From: Pseudomonadota bacterium
GTDB lineage: Bacteria; Pseudomonadota; Gammaproteobacteria; UBA9214
DNA length: 64,000 nt
Assembly (NCBI GenBank): GCA_041395565.1
Contig: JAWLAI010000003.1
Location: 372,001 to 436,000 of the forward strand
Direction of reading: 5' to 3'
Under the pieces are notes generated by a model, which ran no database searches, was not told where the DNA came from, and saw only the letters and a list, made by a program, of their open reading frames with translations. Position 1 is the first letter of the stretch. Every line of letters begins with the position of its first letter. Positions 52,475-63,771 of this stretch are shown piece by piece. A program made the position numbers and the translations under genes.

Positions 52475-53122
52475 ATGCGGGGATCCGGATCCATACGGCC
52501 GGGTGCCGGTCAGCGTATGCCAGCCACGCTGCCCGGCTTCGGGCATATCAAGCGCTACTGGGACAAGGCTACCAACCAACTGACGGCCCGCGTCCTGCCC
52601 GGTGAGTATTACGTTAGCACCCACGACGAGATGATCAGTACTGTCCTTGGCTCGTGCGTGTCCGCCTGCATTCGTGACCCGGTCGCCGCCGTCGGCGGCA
52701 TGAATCATTTCATGTTGCCCAGCGGAACCGGTGTCGGCGCGACCGAGGGTAACAATGCGGCGACCCGCTATGGGGTCTTCGCCATGGAGCATCTCATCAA
52801 CGATATCCTCAAGCACGGCGGCCGCCGTGGGCGGTTGGAAATCAAGCTGTTCGGCGGGGGCAAGGTGCTGGCGGCGATGACCGATGTCGGGAGCAGGAAT
52901 ATCGCTTTCGTGAAGGAGTTCCTGCATACAGAAATGCTGCGGGTGGTTGCCGAGGACCTGGGCGGGCCCTGGCCCCGGAAGGTGAATTACTTCCCGCTCA
53001 GTGGTCGTGTACTGATGAAACGCATGCAGAACAACCACACCACCGAACTGGCCAGGCAGGAGTACGAATACATGCATTCGCTCGAGGAACGGCCGGTCGT
53101 CGGCGATATCGACCTCTTCTAA
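52475..53122 (+). CDS. cheD: Chemoreceptor glutamine deamidase CheD
   Basis: 215 residues from ATG 52475 (ATG 52517 is an alternative). CheD deamidates receptor glutamines and, in Bacillus, binds CheC. Hallmarks are the catalytic Cys in VLGSCVSACIRDP, the His in GGMNHFMLP, RYGVFAMEHLINDIL, LFGGGKVL and DVGSRNIAFVKEFL. The C-terminal extension ends VVGDIDLF, close to the DIELF end of the preceding gene product. A CheC/CheX-like protein is encoded two genes later, a likely partner. It is the only receptor-modifying enzyme in the window. Confidence 0.95.
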   Translation: MRGSGSIRPGAGQRMPATLPGFGHIKRYWDKATNQLTARVLPGEYYVSTHDEMISTVLGSCVSACIRDPVAAVGGMNHFMLPSGTGVGATEGNNAATRYGVFAMEHLINDILKHGGRRGRLEIKLFGGGKVLAAMTDVGSRNIAFVKEFLHTEMLRVVAEDLGGPWPRKVNYFPLSGRVLMKRMQNNHTTELARQEYEYMHSLEERPVVGDIDLF

Positions 53123-53302
53123 GGCGCCCAACCGATGCGTGGTTGCCCGTCACTGCAGTATCCCGCGCAGCGGCCGATATGCTCCGGGCGGACGGATCAC
53201 CAGCGCAGTGCCTCCGGGCACCGGCACGGCTTGTGCGCTGACCTGCAGGCCCGCTGAATGCCGCCGAACCAATGGATCTGGAGCTGACGCAAGGAGAGCG
53301 GA

Positions 53303-53665
53303 ATGAACATCATGGTCGTTGACGACAGTCTGGCGATGCGGCTGATCGTAATGAAGACACTGCGCGAGGCCGGCTTCAACGGTCACGACTTCACTCAGGC
53401 GGAGGACGGCGCGAAGGCGCTGGCGGCGATCAAGTCGAGCGAGCCTGACCTGGTGCTGTGCGACTGGAACATGCCGAACATGACCGGTCCGGAACTGCTG
53501 CAGGCACTGAACGACGAAGGTATCAAGGTCAAGTTCGGCTTCGTCACCACCGAGGCAACGCCCGAGATGAAGAACAGGGCAACCGAGATGGGCGCCCGGT
53601 TTCTCATCGCCAAGCCCTTTACGCCGGATTCGTTCAAGGAAACGCTTACACCCTTCATCAAGTAG
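53303..53665 (+). CDS. cheY: Single-domain response regulator, CheY-type (second copy)
   Basis: 120 residues with AAGGAG upstream of ATG 53303. Asp7-Asp8 acidic pair, phosphoacceptor Asp54 in LCDWNMPNMTG, TTEAT after beta-4 and Lys in LIAKPFTPD. The DWNMPNMTG loop is like that of E. coli CheY, so this copy is the better candidate for a motor-type CheY. Its neighbours are cheD and the CheC/CheX-like gene. Confidence 0.94.
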   Translation: MNIMVVDDSLAMRLIVMKTLREAGFNGHDFTQAEDGAKALAAIKSSEPDLVLCDWNMPNMTGPELLQALNDEGIKVKFGFVTTEATPEMKNRATEMGARFLIAKPFTPDSFKETLTPFIK

Positions 53666-53739
53666 TTGCCGCAACACGGCGATTGCGTAACGCGGGGCGG
53701 TGAGCGCGCATAAGGATTATCAGCTTACAGGAGCCAGGC

Positions 53740-54225
53740 ATGACAACCATTCATCACATACCCACCAAGGGCGAGCTGCGGCAGATGCTGACCATGCTGT
53801 ACGGTGATCAGCTGGAGCTGGATGCCGGCAAGCCGGTGGCCGCCGACAACGGCAGCAAGAGCGTGGTTGCCGTCTACGTCAACGACGAAGACGCCCCGGT
53901 GACGGCCTGCGTCTGCGATCACAGCTTCGCGGCATTCGCCGGTTCCGCCCTGACCAAGATTCCGCGGGGCGGGGCGGAGGACGCCGCCAAGACAGGTGAT
54001 TTCTCGGACATGATGCTGGGCAACCTGCGCGAGGTCATGAACATCTGCTCGCGACTGTTCATGTACAACACCAGTCCGCATCTCCGGCTCGATCAGGTCT
54101 ACGCCAGCCCGGATACCGTACCCGAGGCGGTCCGTACCATGCTCGGTGCCAGCAAGGGCCGCGGTGATTTCAGCGTGTCCATTCCCGGCTACGGGGCGGG
54201 AGCGGTATCGTTCCTCTCCACCTGA
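53740..54225 (+). CDS. CheC/CheX-like protein, putative CheY-P phosphatase
   Basis: 161 residues with CAGGAG before ATG 53740. The protein has alternating strands and helices. NLREVMNICSRLF contains Glu98 and Asn101 (E-x2-N), and Pro124 follows after exactly 22 residues, matching the E-x2-N-x22-P signature of CheC/CheX/FliY phosphatases; the first position of that signature (Asp or Ser) is Gly94 here. SVVAVYVNDEDAPVTACVCD and DFSVSIPGYGAGAVSFLS fit the beta-strands of that fold. Only one such motif is seen, as in CheX. Assignment rests on motif and context, next to cheD and cheY. Confidence 0.65.
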   Translation: MTTIHHIPTKGELRQMLTMLYGDQLELDAGKPVAADNGSKSVVAVYVNDEDAPVTACVCDHSFAAFAGSALTKIPRGGAEDAAKTGDFSDMMLGNLREVMNICSRLFMYNTSPHLRLDQVYASPDTVPEAVRTMLGASKGRGDFSVSIPGYGAGAVSFLST

Positions 54226-54408
54226 GCCTACACTGTCCGCACGGCGGCGATTATCTCGAGCAATTCCAATGACCTGTCATGGGTCATGGTTCCCGCAGGC
54301 GGCGCGCGCAGTCGACCCAAGGGCGGAGCCAGGCATGCCGCGCCACCGCTTGCGCTGGGCATCGCCACCTTGCTGGACCGGCGCTGCAGGGTCTATGCTG
54401 ACAGAAGA

Positions 54409-54801
54409 ATGCGTACACGACTGGAACGATATCTGCTGATCCTGGTCTGCTGCGCGCTCGCAGTGGCGCCGCTGCAGCCCACATTCGCCCGCTTGCAGCC
54501 TGCCGCCGCGTCAGCGCTGCAGCATTGTCCGCACATGCAAGTCAACCTGCCGCGTGCTGACGAACAGCAGGCCGCGCTGGACAGCGACGGCGGCGTGCCG
54601 GCACGTGGCTGCAAAGGCGGCTGTGGGGGTGGCTGCTGCCACGGTGCCTGCCCGGCCTGCGCGCATGTCGTGCTCGCCTTGCCCGCGGCCGCTACGATTG
54701 CCACGATCCCCGCCGTGATGCCGCCGCCGCCTCAGCCGACGTTGGTCTGTAGCGGGCGTACGGTCAATCCGCCGTTCCGACCTCCCATCAATCTCTCCTG
54801 A
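54409..54801 (+). CDS. Small Cys-rich exported protein upstream of Cus genes
   Basis: 130 residues from ATG 54409 (an in-frame ATG at 54286 would add an implausible Arg-rich extension). Signal peptide ERYLLILVCCALAVAPLQPTFA. The mature part has a compact cluster CKGGCGGGCCHGACPAC, well suited to binding thiophilic metal, followed by a hydrophobic stretch and a Pro-rich end. Its place immediately before a tripartite copper/silver pump suggests a periplasmic metal-binding accessory. It is not CusF by sequence. Confidence 0.7.
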   Translation: MRTRLERYLLILVCCALAVAPLQPTFARLQPAAASALQHCPHMQVNLPRADEQQAALDSDGGVPARGCKGGCGGGCCHGACPACAHVVLALPAAATIATIPAVMPPPPQPTLVCSGRTVNPPFRPPINLS

Positions 54802-54882
54802 GTCGAGCGACCACCCGGCACGCTGCTGCTCTGTCAGTTATGCGTGCCGTGTCTGTACGTCAGTCTCATCGGGAGATACCTC

Positions 54883-56244
54883 ATGCCATGCATGCGCATA
54901 CCTGCACTGCCGCCGGGCAGCCGGCACGTTGCTGGGAACAGCGGGTGCCGTAAGCGGCATATCTGCTGTACTACGGTCATCGCCGGCCTGTTGCTGATCG
55001 CCACGCCACTACCGGCGCCGGCGGCCGACGCGGCGGTGCCGGAATTGACGCTGGAAGCCGCAATCGCGCAGGCGGTCGCCGGCAACCCCGGTCTCGCCGC
55101 CATGCAGGCGCGTGCAGCGGCGATGGCCGCCATTCCCGCGCAAGCCGGGTCGCTGCCCGATCCCATGCTCAACCTGAATGCCATGAACCTGCCCACGGAT
55201 ACCTTTGCGCGTGACCAGGAACCGATGACCCAGCTGCAGGTCGGGATCGAGCAGGCACTGCCGTATCCCGGCAAACGCGAGCTGCGCCAGCGTGCCGCGA
55301 CATTCGCTGCCGATGCGGCTGCCAGCAGCGCCGAGGAGGCAAGCCTGAATCTGGACCGCAAGGTGCGCGAGATCTGGTGGGAACTGTTCTACCAGGACCG
55401 GGCGCTGGAGATCGTGGCGCGCAACCGCGAACTCCTGCGCCAGTTCGTGGAGATCGCGCAGACCAAGTACAGCGTGGGCGAGGGTCTGCAGCAGGAGGTG
55501 CTGCTGGCACAGGTGGAACTGTCCAGGCTGCTGGATCGTCGCATCGCGCTGGCAGGGGAGCGGGCGCGGCAGGCCGCTCGCCTCAACGCCCTGCTGGATC
55601 GCGACATGGACGCCCCGGTGCTGCTGCCGGCGGCGGTGGAGGAGAGCCTGCCCGCGGTCCTGCCGGAGCAGGAACTCTACACCCGCATGGAGTCCGCCCG
55701 GCCACTGCTGGCGCAGCGGCGCGAGGAGGTCGAGGAGGCGCGCACGCGCCAGGATCTGGCCCGGCGCGACCGCTATCCCGATTTCAAGCTGGGTGCGGCC
55801 TACGGATTCAGGAACGGCACCAATCCCGATGGCAGCGCGCGCCCCGATTTCGCCTCAATCATGCTGGGCATGAGCCTGCCGCTCTATGCCGGCAGCAAAC
55901 AGGACCGGGCGGTCGAGCAGCGTGCCAGCGAGTTCCTGCAGCAGCAGTATGCGTTGCAGGATGAACGGCTCAAGGTGCGGGCGGATATCGCCGCCGCCCT
56001 GGCCGATTACCGGCGCGCCAGCGAGCAGGTGCAGCTGTTTCGCACCGGCATCATTCCCCAGGCCCGCCAGTCGGTGGCATCGATGCTCGCCGGCTATCAG
56101 GTGAACAAGGTCGACTTCCTTAATCTCGTGCGTGCCCAGATCACGCTGTACGACTACGAGATCCAGTACTGGAAGTCGTTCATGGAAGCCAGGCAGGCGC
56201 TGGTGCGCCTGGCTGCCGCCGTCGGCGGGGAGGTGACCCTATGA
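54883..56244 (+). CDS. cusC: TolC-family outer-membrane factor of a metal efflux system (CusC-like)
   Basis: 453 residues from ATG 54883, with GGGAG 7 bases upstream; GTG 54844 is less likely. The signal segment ends ATPLPAPAADAA. The two OEP repeats are evident: LTLEAAIAQAVAGNPGLAAM, then the mid-protein SLNLDRKVREIWWELFY, QTKYSVGEGLQQEVLLAQVE, and the C-terminal copy with SEFLQQQYALQDERLKVRADI and AGYQVNKVDFLNLVRAQITL. It would provide the outer-membrane exit channel. It overlaps cusB by the ATGA at 56241-56244. The symbol reflects operon context. Confidence 0.9.
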   Translation: MPCMRIPALPPGSRHVAGNSGCRKRHICCTTVIAGLLLIATPLPAPAADAAVPELTLEAAIAQAVAGNPGLAAMQARAAAMAAIPAQAGSLPDPMLNLNAMNLPTDTFARDQEPMTQLQVGIEQALPYPGKRELRQRAATFAADAAASSAEEASLNLDRKVREIWWELFYQDRALEIVARNRELLRQFVEIAQTKYSVGEGLQQEVLLAQVELSRLLDRRIALAGERARQAARLNALLDRDMDAPVLLPAAVEESLPAVLPEQELYTRMESARPLLAQRREEVEEARTRQDLARRDRYPDFKLGAAYGFRNGTNPDGSARPDFASIMLGMSLPLYAGSKQDRAVEQRASEFLQQQYALQDERLKVRADIAAALADYRRASEQVQLFRTGIIPQARQSVASMLAGYQVNKVDFLNLVRAQITLYDYEIQYWKSFMEARQALVRLAAAVGGEVTL

Positions 56245-57545
56245 ACACGCAGGGGGTGGCAGGGGTACTGCTCGCGCTGGTCCTGGGCGCTGCCGGCGGT
56301 TATTGGTTCGCATTGCATTCCGGTGACCGGGACAGCGGCACCGCGGACGGGGCCAAACAGCCGCGCGCGGTGCTGTTCTACCGCAATCCGATGAACCCGG
56401 CAATCACCTCGCCAGTGCCGGCGCAGGACGAGATGGGCATGGACTACATTCCGGTCTACGCGGACAGTGCTGGCGCCGGTGCGGAACCGGCTGGCACGGT
56501 CACGATCGACCCGGTCGTCGAGCAGAACATCGGGGTGCGCACGGCAACGGTCGAGCGGCAGTCGCTCAGCCGGCGCATCCGCAGTGTGGGTCGCGTCGAC
56601 TTCGACGAGGAGCGCCTCTCCAGCCTGCATCCCAAGACCGAAGGCTGGATCGAGGAACTCTACATCGACAAGACCGGCGAACAGATCGGCAGGGATGCCA
56701 TCCTGCTCAGCATCTATTCGCCGCAGCTCGTCACCAGCCAGCAGGAATACCTGCTGGCACTGGACAGTCTCCATGCGCTGGGCGAGAGCCCCTACGACGA
56801 GATCCGCCATGGCGCGGAACAGCTGGTTGCCAGTGCACGCGAGCGGCTCGAGTTGCTCGACGTGCCGGAACATCAGATCCGCGAGCTGGAGCAGACGCGC
56901 GCGGCGAAGAAGAGTCTGCACATCCACTCGCCCTTCGACGGGGTGATCATGAACATCGGTGCACGCGAAGGTCAGTACGTGACCCCGTCGACCGAGCTCT
57001 ACAAGATCGCCGACCTGTCCCGGATCTGGGTCATCGCGGACGTCTACGAAAACGAGGTGCCGTGGATCCGGGTCGGGGATCCGGCCGACATGAAGCTCGC
57101 CGCCATACCCGGCAAGGTCTTCAGCGGACGCGTGGGCTACATCTACCCCTATGCCGAGGTGAAGACGCGCACCATCAAGGTCCGCGTGGAATTCGACAAC
57201 CCGGACCTGTTGCTCAAGCCCGACATGTTCGCCGACGTCACCATCCACGCGCAGCGCACGGTCGACGCCCTGGTTATACCGGTGGAGGCCGTGGTGCGTT
57301 CCGGTGAGCGCGAACAGGTCTTCGTGGTGCGGGCGCCCGGCAAGTTCGAGCCGCGCGCCGTGCACACGGGCGTGAGCTCGCGGGGGCTGGTGCAGGTGCT
57401 GGAGGGGCTGGAGGATGGCGAACAGGTGGTGACTTCCAGCCAGTTCCTGATCGATTCCGAATCCTCGCTGCGCGAGGCGGCGGCGAAAATGCTGGAACCG
57501 GCAGGTGTGCAGAAAGGCGGCGAGCATGATCACGCGCATCATTGA
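56241..57545 (+). CDS. cusB: RND periplasmic adaptor CusB-like, with heavy-metal-binding domain
   Basis: 434 residues, start fixed by ATGA overlap. N-terminal hydrophobic anchor, then a heavy-metal-binding segment FYRNPMNPAI... MGMDYIPVY (about 46-73) whose methionines suit Cu(I)/Ag(I). Barrel-sandwich and helical hairpin parts follow: GWIEELYIDKTGEQIGRDAI, LHIHSPFDGVIMNIGAREGQ, and the beta-barrel VYENEVPWIRVGDPADM, YIYPYAEVKTRTIKVRVEF. The tail HDHAHH is His-rich. It bridges the RND pump and the outer-membrane factor. cusA starts within its last codons. Confidence 0.94.
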   Translation: MNTQGVAGVLLALVLGAAGGYWFALHSGDRDSGTADGAKQPRAVLFYRNPMNPAITSPVPAQDEMGMDYIPVYADSAGAGAEPAGTVTIDPVVEQNIGVRTATVERQSLSRRIRSVGRVDFDEERLSSLHPKTEGWIEELYIDKTGEQIGRDAILLSIYSPQLVTSQQEYLLALDSLHALGESPYDEIRHGAEQLVASARERLELLDVPEHQIRELEQTRAAKKSLHIHSPFDGVIMNIGAREGQYVTPSTELYKIADLSRIWVIADVYENEVPWIRVGDPADMKLAAIPGKVFSGRVGYIYPYAEVKTRTIKVRVEFDNPDLLLKPDMFADVTIHAQRTVDALVIPVEAVVRSGEREQVFVVRAPGKFEPRAVHTGVSSRGLVQVLEGLEDGEQVVTSSQFLIDSESSLREAAAKMLEPAGVQKGGEHDHAHH

Positions 57546-60500
57546 CGCGTCGCTGCGTGACCGCTTCCAGGTCATCCTCGCCACGCTGATCATCGTGGGG
57601 GCAGGGGTCTGGGCGCTCCGGCACATTCCGCTCGATGCCATCCCGGACCTGTCGGACGTGCAGGTGATCGTCTTTACCGAGTATGCCGGTCAGGCGCCGC
57701 AGGTGGTAGAGGACCAGGTGACCTATCCGCTGACCACCGCCATGCTGGCGGTGCCGGGCGCCAAGGTCGTGCGCGGCTATTCCTTCTTCGGCTTCTCCTT
57801 CGTCTACATCATTTTCGAGGATGGCACCGATATGTACTGGGCGCGTTCACGCGTGCTCGAATATCTCAACTACGTACGCAGTCGCCTGCCGGCGGGCGTG
57901 ATGCCGACGCTCGGACCGGATGCCACCGGCGTGGGCTGGATCTACGAATATGCCCTGGTCGACCGTTCCGGCCGGCATGACCTGGCCGAGCTGCGTTCAC
58001 TCCAGGACTGGTACCTGCGCTATCCGCTGCAGACCGTGCCGGGCGTGGCCGAGGTCGCCTCCGTGGGCGGGTTCGTCAAGCAGTACCAGGTCGAGGTGGA
58101 TCCGAACGTGCTGCTGGCCTACGACATTCCGCTCGCGAAGGTGAAGCAGGCCATCCAGCGCTCCAACCAGGACGTCGGCGGCCGCCTGGTGGAAATGGCC
58201 GAGACCGAGTACATGGTGCGCGGCCTGGGCTATATCCAGGGCATCGAGGATCTCAAGCAGGTGCCGGTCGGCGTGGATGCCAGGGGCACGCCGGTCCGGC
58301 TGGTGGACGTCGCCAACGTTCACCTCGGGCCGGAGCTGCGGCGCGGTGTGGTGGAACTCGACGGTGAGGGCGAGGTGGCCGGCGGCGTGGTGGTCATGCG
58401 CTACGGTGAAAACGCGCTCGCGACCATCGCGGGCGTGCGTGCGAAACTCGCGCAACTGGCGCAGGGCCTGCCGGCGGGCGTGGAGATCGTCACGGTCTAT
58501 GACCGCGGCCATCTCATCGAGCGCGCAGTGCACAACCTCAGGCACAAGCTGATCGAGGAATCCGTCGTGGTGAGTCTGATCACCATGCTGTTTCTGCTAC
58601 ACGTGCGTTCCGCGCTGGTGGCGATCGTGTCACTGCCGGTCGGCATCCTCGTCGCGTTCGTCATCATGTACTGGCAGGGCATCAACGCCAACATCATGTC
58701 CCTGGGCGGGATCGCCATCGCCATCGGTGCCATGGTCGACGGCGCGATCGTCATGATCGAGAATGCCCACAAGCAGCTCGAGCGGTATGCACAGTCCGCG
58801 GGCGGCATGCTCGCACCGGGCGAGCGCTGGGCGGCGGTCGGTGCGGCCGCGCGGGAGGTCGGGCCGGCCCTGTTCTTCTCGCTGCTGATCATCACCGTGT
58901 CCTTCCTGCCCGTGTTCACCCTGCAGGCGCAGGAAGGGCGCCTGTTCACCCCGCTGGCCTTCACCAAGACCTGGGCGATGGCCGGCGCCGCGCTGCTGGC
59001 GATCACGCTGGTGCCGGTGCTGATGGGATATTTCATCCGCGGTAGGATCCGGCCCGAGGCCAGCAACCCCGTGAACCGCCTGCTGCACTGCCTGCATGCA
59101 CCGCTGCTGGATCTCGCCCTGCGCCGGCGCGGGTTCATGCTGTCGTTTGCGCTGCTGCTGCTGGCGGCGAGCGTTTACCCCGTGCTGCGGCTGGGCAGCG
59201 AATTCATGCCCCCGCTGGACGAGGGCGACATCCTGTACATGCCTACCACCTATCCGGGGCTGTCGATTACCAAGGCGCGCGAGCTGTTGCAGCAGACCGA
59301 CCGGATCCTGCGGACCTTTCCCGAGGTCAGCTCCGTGTTCGGCAAGGTCGGCCGTGCCGAGACGGCCACCGATCCGGCGCCGCTGTCCATGCTGGAGACC
59401 ACGATCCGGCTGAAACCGAAACCGGAGTGGCCCGATCCGGGCAAGACCACGCGCGAACTCATGTCCGAGATGGATCGGGCAATCCGGTTCCCGGGGTTGG
59501 CCAATGCCTGGACCATGCCGATCAAGACCCGCATCGACATGCTGTCGACGGGGATCAAGACCCCGGTGGGCATCAAGGTGAGCGGGCCTGATCTCAAGGA
59601 GCTGGAACGCATTGCCGGTGACATCGAGCGCACCTTGCAGCAGCTGCCCGATACGCTCTCGGCCTTCGGCGACAAGGCTGCCGGCGGGTATTACCTCGAT
59701 TTCGACATCCGGCGCGAGGACGCGGCGCGCTACGGCCTGACGATCGGCGACGTCCAGGATGTCATCCAGACCGCGATCGGCGGCATGAACATCACCTGGA
59801 CGGTGGAAGGACTGGAACGTTATCCGGTGAATCTGCGCTACCCGCGCGACCTGCGCGACAGTCTCGACGAGCTCAGGCGCGCGCTGATCAGCACGCCGAC
59901 CGGCACCCAGATCCCGCTGTCACTGGTGGCCGATCTGCACCTGCGCCGCGGGCCGCCCGCCATCAAGACCGAGAATGCCAGGCCCAATGCCTGGGTCTAC
60001 GTCGATATCACCGGCGGGGACATCGGGGGTTACGTGGCGCGTGCCCGGCAGGCGGTCGCCGCCCATGTGGCGTTGCCGCCAGGCTACACCCTGGCCTGGT
60101 CCGGCCAGTACGAGTACATGGCGCGGGCCATGCAGCGCCTGCAGCTCGTCGTGCCGGTGACGCTGCTGATCATCTTCCTGCTGCTGTATTTCAACTTCCG
60201 CAACGTGACTGCGCCGCTGGTGGTGATGCTGTCGATCCCGCTCGGCCTGATCGGCGGCTTCTGGTTGGTCTACTGGCTCGGCTACAACCTTTCGGTGGCG
60301 GTGGCGGTGGGTTTCATCGCGTTGGCCGGCGTCGCCGCCGAGATCGGCGTGCTCGTGCTGACCTTCATCGATCACGAGGTCGCGCGGCTGCGCGCGGCAC
60401 GCGACGGTGCGGCACTTGTGCCGGCCGACATCATGGAGGCCGTGCACCGCGGCACCGCGGAGCGGGTGCGCCCCATCGCCATGACCGCGACGGCGATCAT

Positions 60501-60663
60501 CGGTGGCCTGCTCCCGATCATGTGGGGCAGCGGTACCGGTTCTGAGGTGATGCGGCGCATTGCCGCGCCCATGGTGGGCGGCATGGTGACGGTGACCATC
60601 CTTAGCCTGCTGGTGCTGCCGGTGGTGTATGCCCTGGTGCTGCAGTGGCGGGAACGCGCCTGA
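57526..60663 (+). CDS. cusA: Copper/silver RND efflux pump CusA
   Basis: 1045 residues from ATG 57526, inside the end of cusB. Heavy-metal RND pump with 12 membrane segments. TM4 contains GAMVDGAIVMIENAHKQLE with Asp405, and TM10 has AGVAAEIG with Glu939, both at the E. coli CusA numbers. The three copper-site methionines are kept: Met572 (LYMPTTYPG), Met622 (APLSMLETT) and Met672 (RIDMLSTGIK), against 573/623/672 in E. coli CusA. Residue 984, Lys in E. coli, is Ile here (RPIAMTAT). These features point to Cu(I)/Ag(I) rather than Zn/Co/Cd export. Confidence 0.96.
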   Translation: MITRIIDASLRDRFQVILATLIIVGAGVWALRHIPLDAIPDLSDVQVIVFTEYAGQAPQVVEDQVTYPLTTAMLAVPGAKVVRGYSFFGFSFVYIIFEDGTDMYWARSRVLEYLNYVRSRLPAGVMPTLGPDATGVGWIYEYALVDRSGRHDLAELRSLQDWYLRYPLQTVPGVAEVASVGGFVKQYQVEVDPNVLLAYDIPLAKVKQAIQRSNQDVGGRLVEMAETEYMVRGLGYIQGIEDLKQVPVGVDARGTPVRLVDVANVHLGPELRRGVVELDGEGEVAGGVVVMRYGENALATIAGVRAKLAQLAQGLPAGVEIVTVYDRGHLIERAVHNLRHKLIEESVVVSLITMLFLLHVRSALVAIVSLPVGILVAFVIMYWQGINANIMSLGGIAIAIGAMVDGAIVMIENAHKQLERYAQSAGGMLAPGERWAAVGAAAREVGPALFFSLLIITVSFLPVFTLQAQEGRLFTPLAFTKTWAMAGAALLAITLVPVLMGYFIRGRIRPEASNPVNRLLHCLHAPLLDLALRRRGFMLSFALLLLAASVYPVLRLGSEFMPPLDEGDILYMPTTYPGLSITKARELLQQTDRILRTFPEVSSVFGKVGRAETATDPAPLSMLETTIRLKPKPEWPDPGKTTRELMSEMDRAIRFPGLANAWTMPIKTRIDMLSTGIKTPVGIKVSGPDLKELERIAGDIERTLQQLPDTLSAFGDKAAGGYYLDFDIRREDAARYGLTIGDVQDVIQTAIGGMNITWTVEGLERYPVNLRYPRDLRDSLDELRRALISTPTGTQIPLSLVADLHLRRGPPAIKTENARPNAWVYVDITGGDIGGYVARARQAVAAHVALPPGYTLAWSGQYEYMARAMQRLQLVVPVTLLIIFLLLYFNFRNVTAPLVVMLSIPLGLIGGFWLVYWLGYNLSVAVAVGFIALAGVAAEIGVLVLTFIDHEVARLRAARDGAALVPADIMEAVHRGTAERVRPIAMTATAIIGGLLPIMWGSGTGSEVMRRIAAPMVGGMVTVTILSLLVLPVVYALVLQWRERA

Positions 60664-60704
60664 TCCGCCACCGGATACGATGTCCGCCTGAGCGACTATA
60701 GTTG

Positions 60705-60771
60705 TAGGAGCAGGCCGTGTCCGCGATCGATCGTACAGCCTGTAAGGATTCGCGGACACGGTCCGCTCCTG
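60705..60771. repeat. Inverted pair of REP-like sequences
   Basis: TAGGAGCAGGCCGTGTCCGC at the left arm (60705-60726 overall) matches the complement of the right arm (60750-60771) at 19 of 22 positions, with 23 bases between. The GTAGGAGC...CCGCGA form is typical of pseudomonad/xanthomonad REP elements and the paired layout is like a REPIN. It lies between cusA and copA. Confidence 0.75.
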
Positions 60772-60785
60772 CAGGCGCGTCGTAG

Positions 60786-63389
<2,604 letters not shown>

Positions 63390-63771
63390 TGCTCTGGCGG
63401 CGGCGCACCCGGAGGAGCCGAAGGGGCCGCTATGTGGTTGTTCTGGATGCTGCTGAGCATGGTCGTCACGGGCCGCGGCAGCACGCAAAGGTGCGCGCCG
63501 CGGGATGGCGTGCGGGCCTGCCGCGCCCGGCCCCGAACGCACCGCTGTTCGCTGCGTTGCTACCGATCTGCCGCCGCGATTGAACTGTTGGCGGTTTCCG
63601 CGATCAATGGAAAGCAGCAGGCATGGGTGCACGCATACGTGCGCTGGGGCAGGTCATTGCGCCCGCTGGCGGCAGGACGCAGCACGGCGTTCGCGCCACC
63701 GCCTGCATGTCGAAGCGCCCGGCCGGCACTGTACCGGCCAGGCAGAACCTGAAGAGAAGGAGTGAGCTGTC
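63390..63771. other. Intergenic region with one doubtful short frame
   Basis: No confident gene. A frame from ATG 63432 to 63752 begins MWLFWMLLSMVVTG after AAGGGG, which looks like a real small membrane start, but then becomes Arg-rich and non-protein-like; it may be a frameshifted remnant. AAGGAG at 63757-63762 serves the protease gene. Confidence 0.45.

Noticed and set aside
63432..63752. A frame starting MWLFWMLLSMVVTG after AAGGGG.
   Set aside because: After the first 15 residues it becomes Arg/Cys-rich with no structure; kept only as a note in the intergenic entry.
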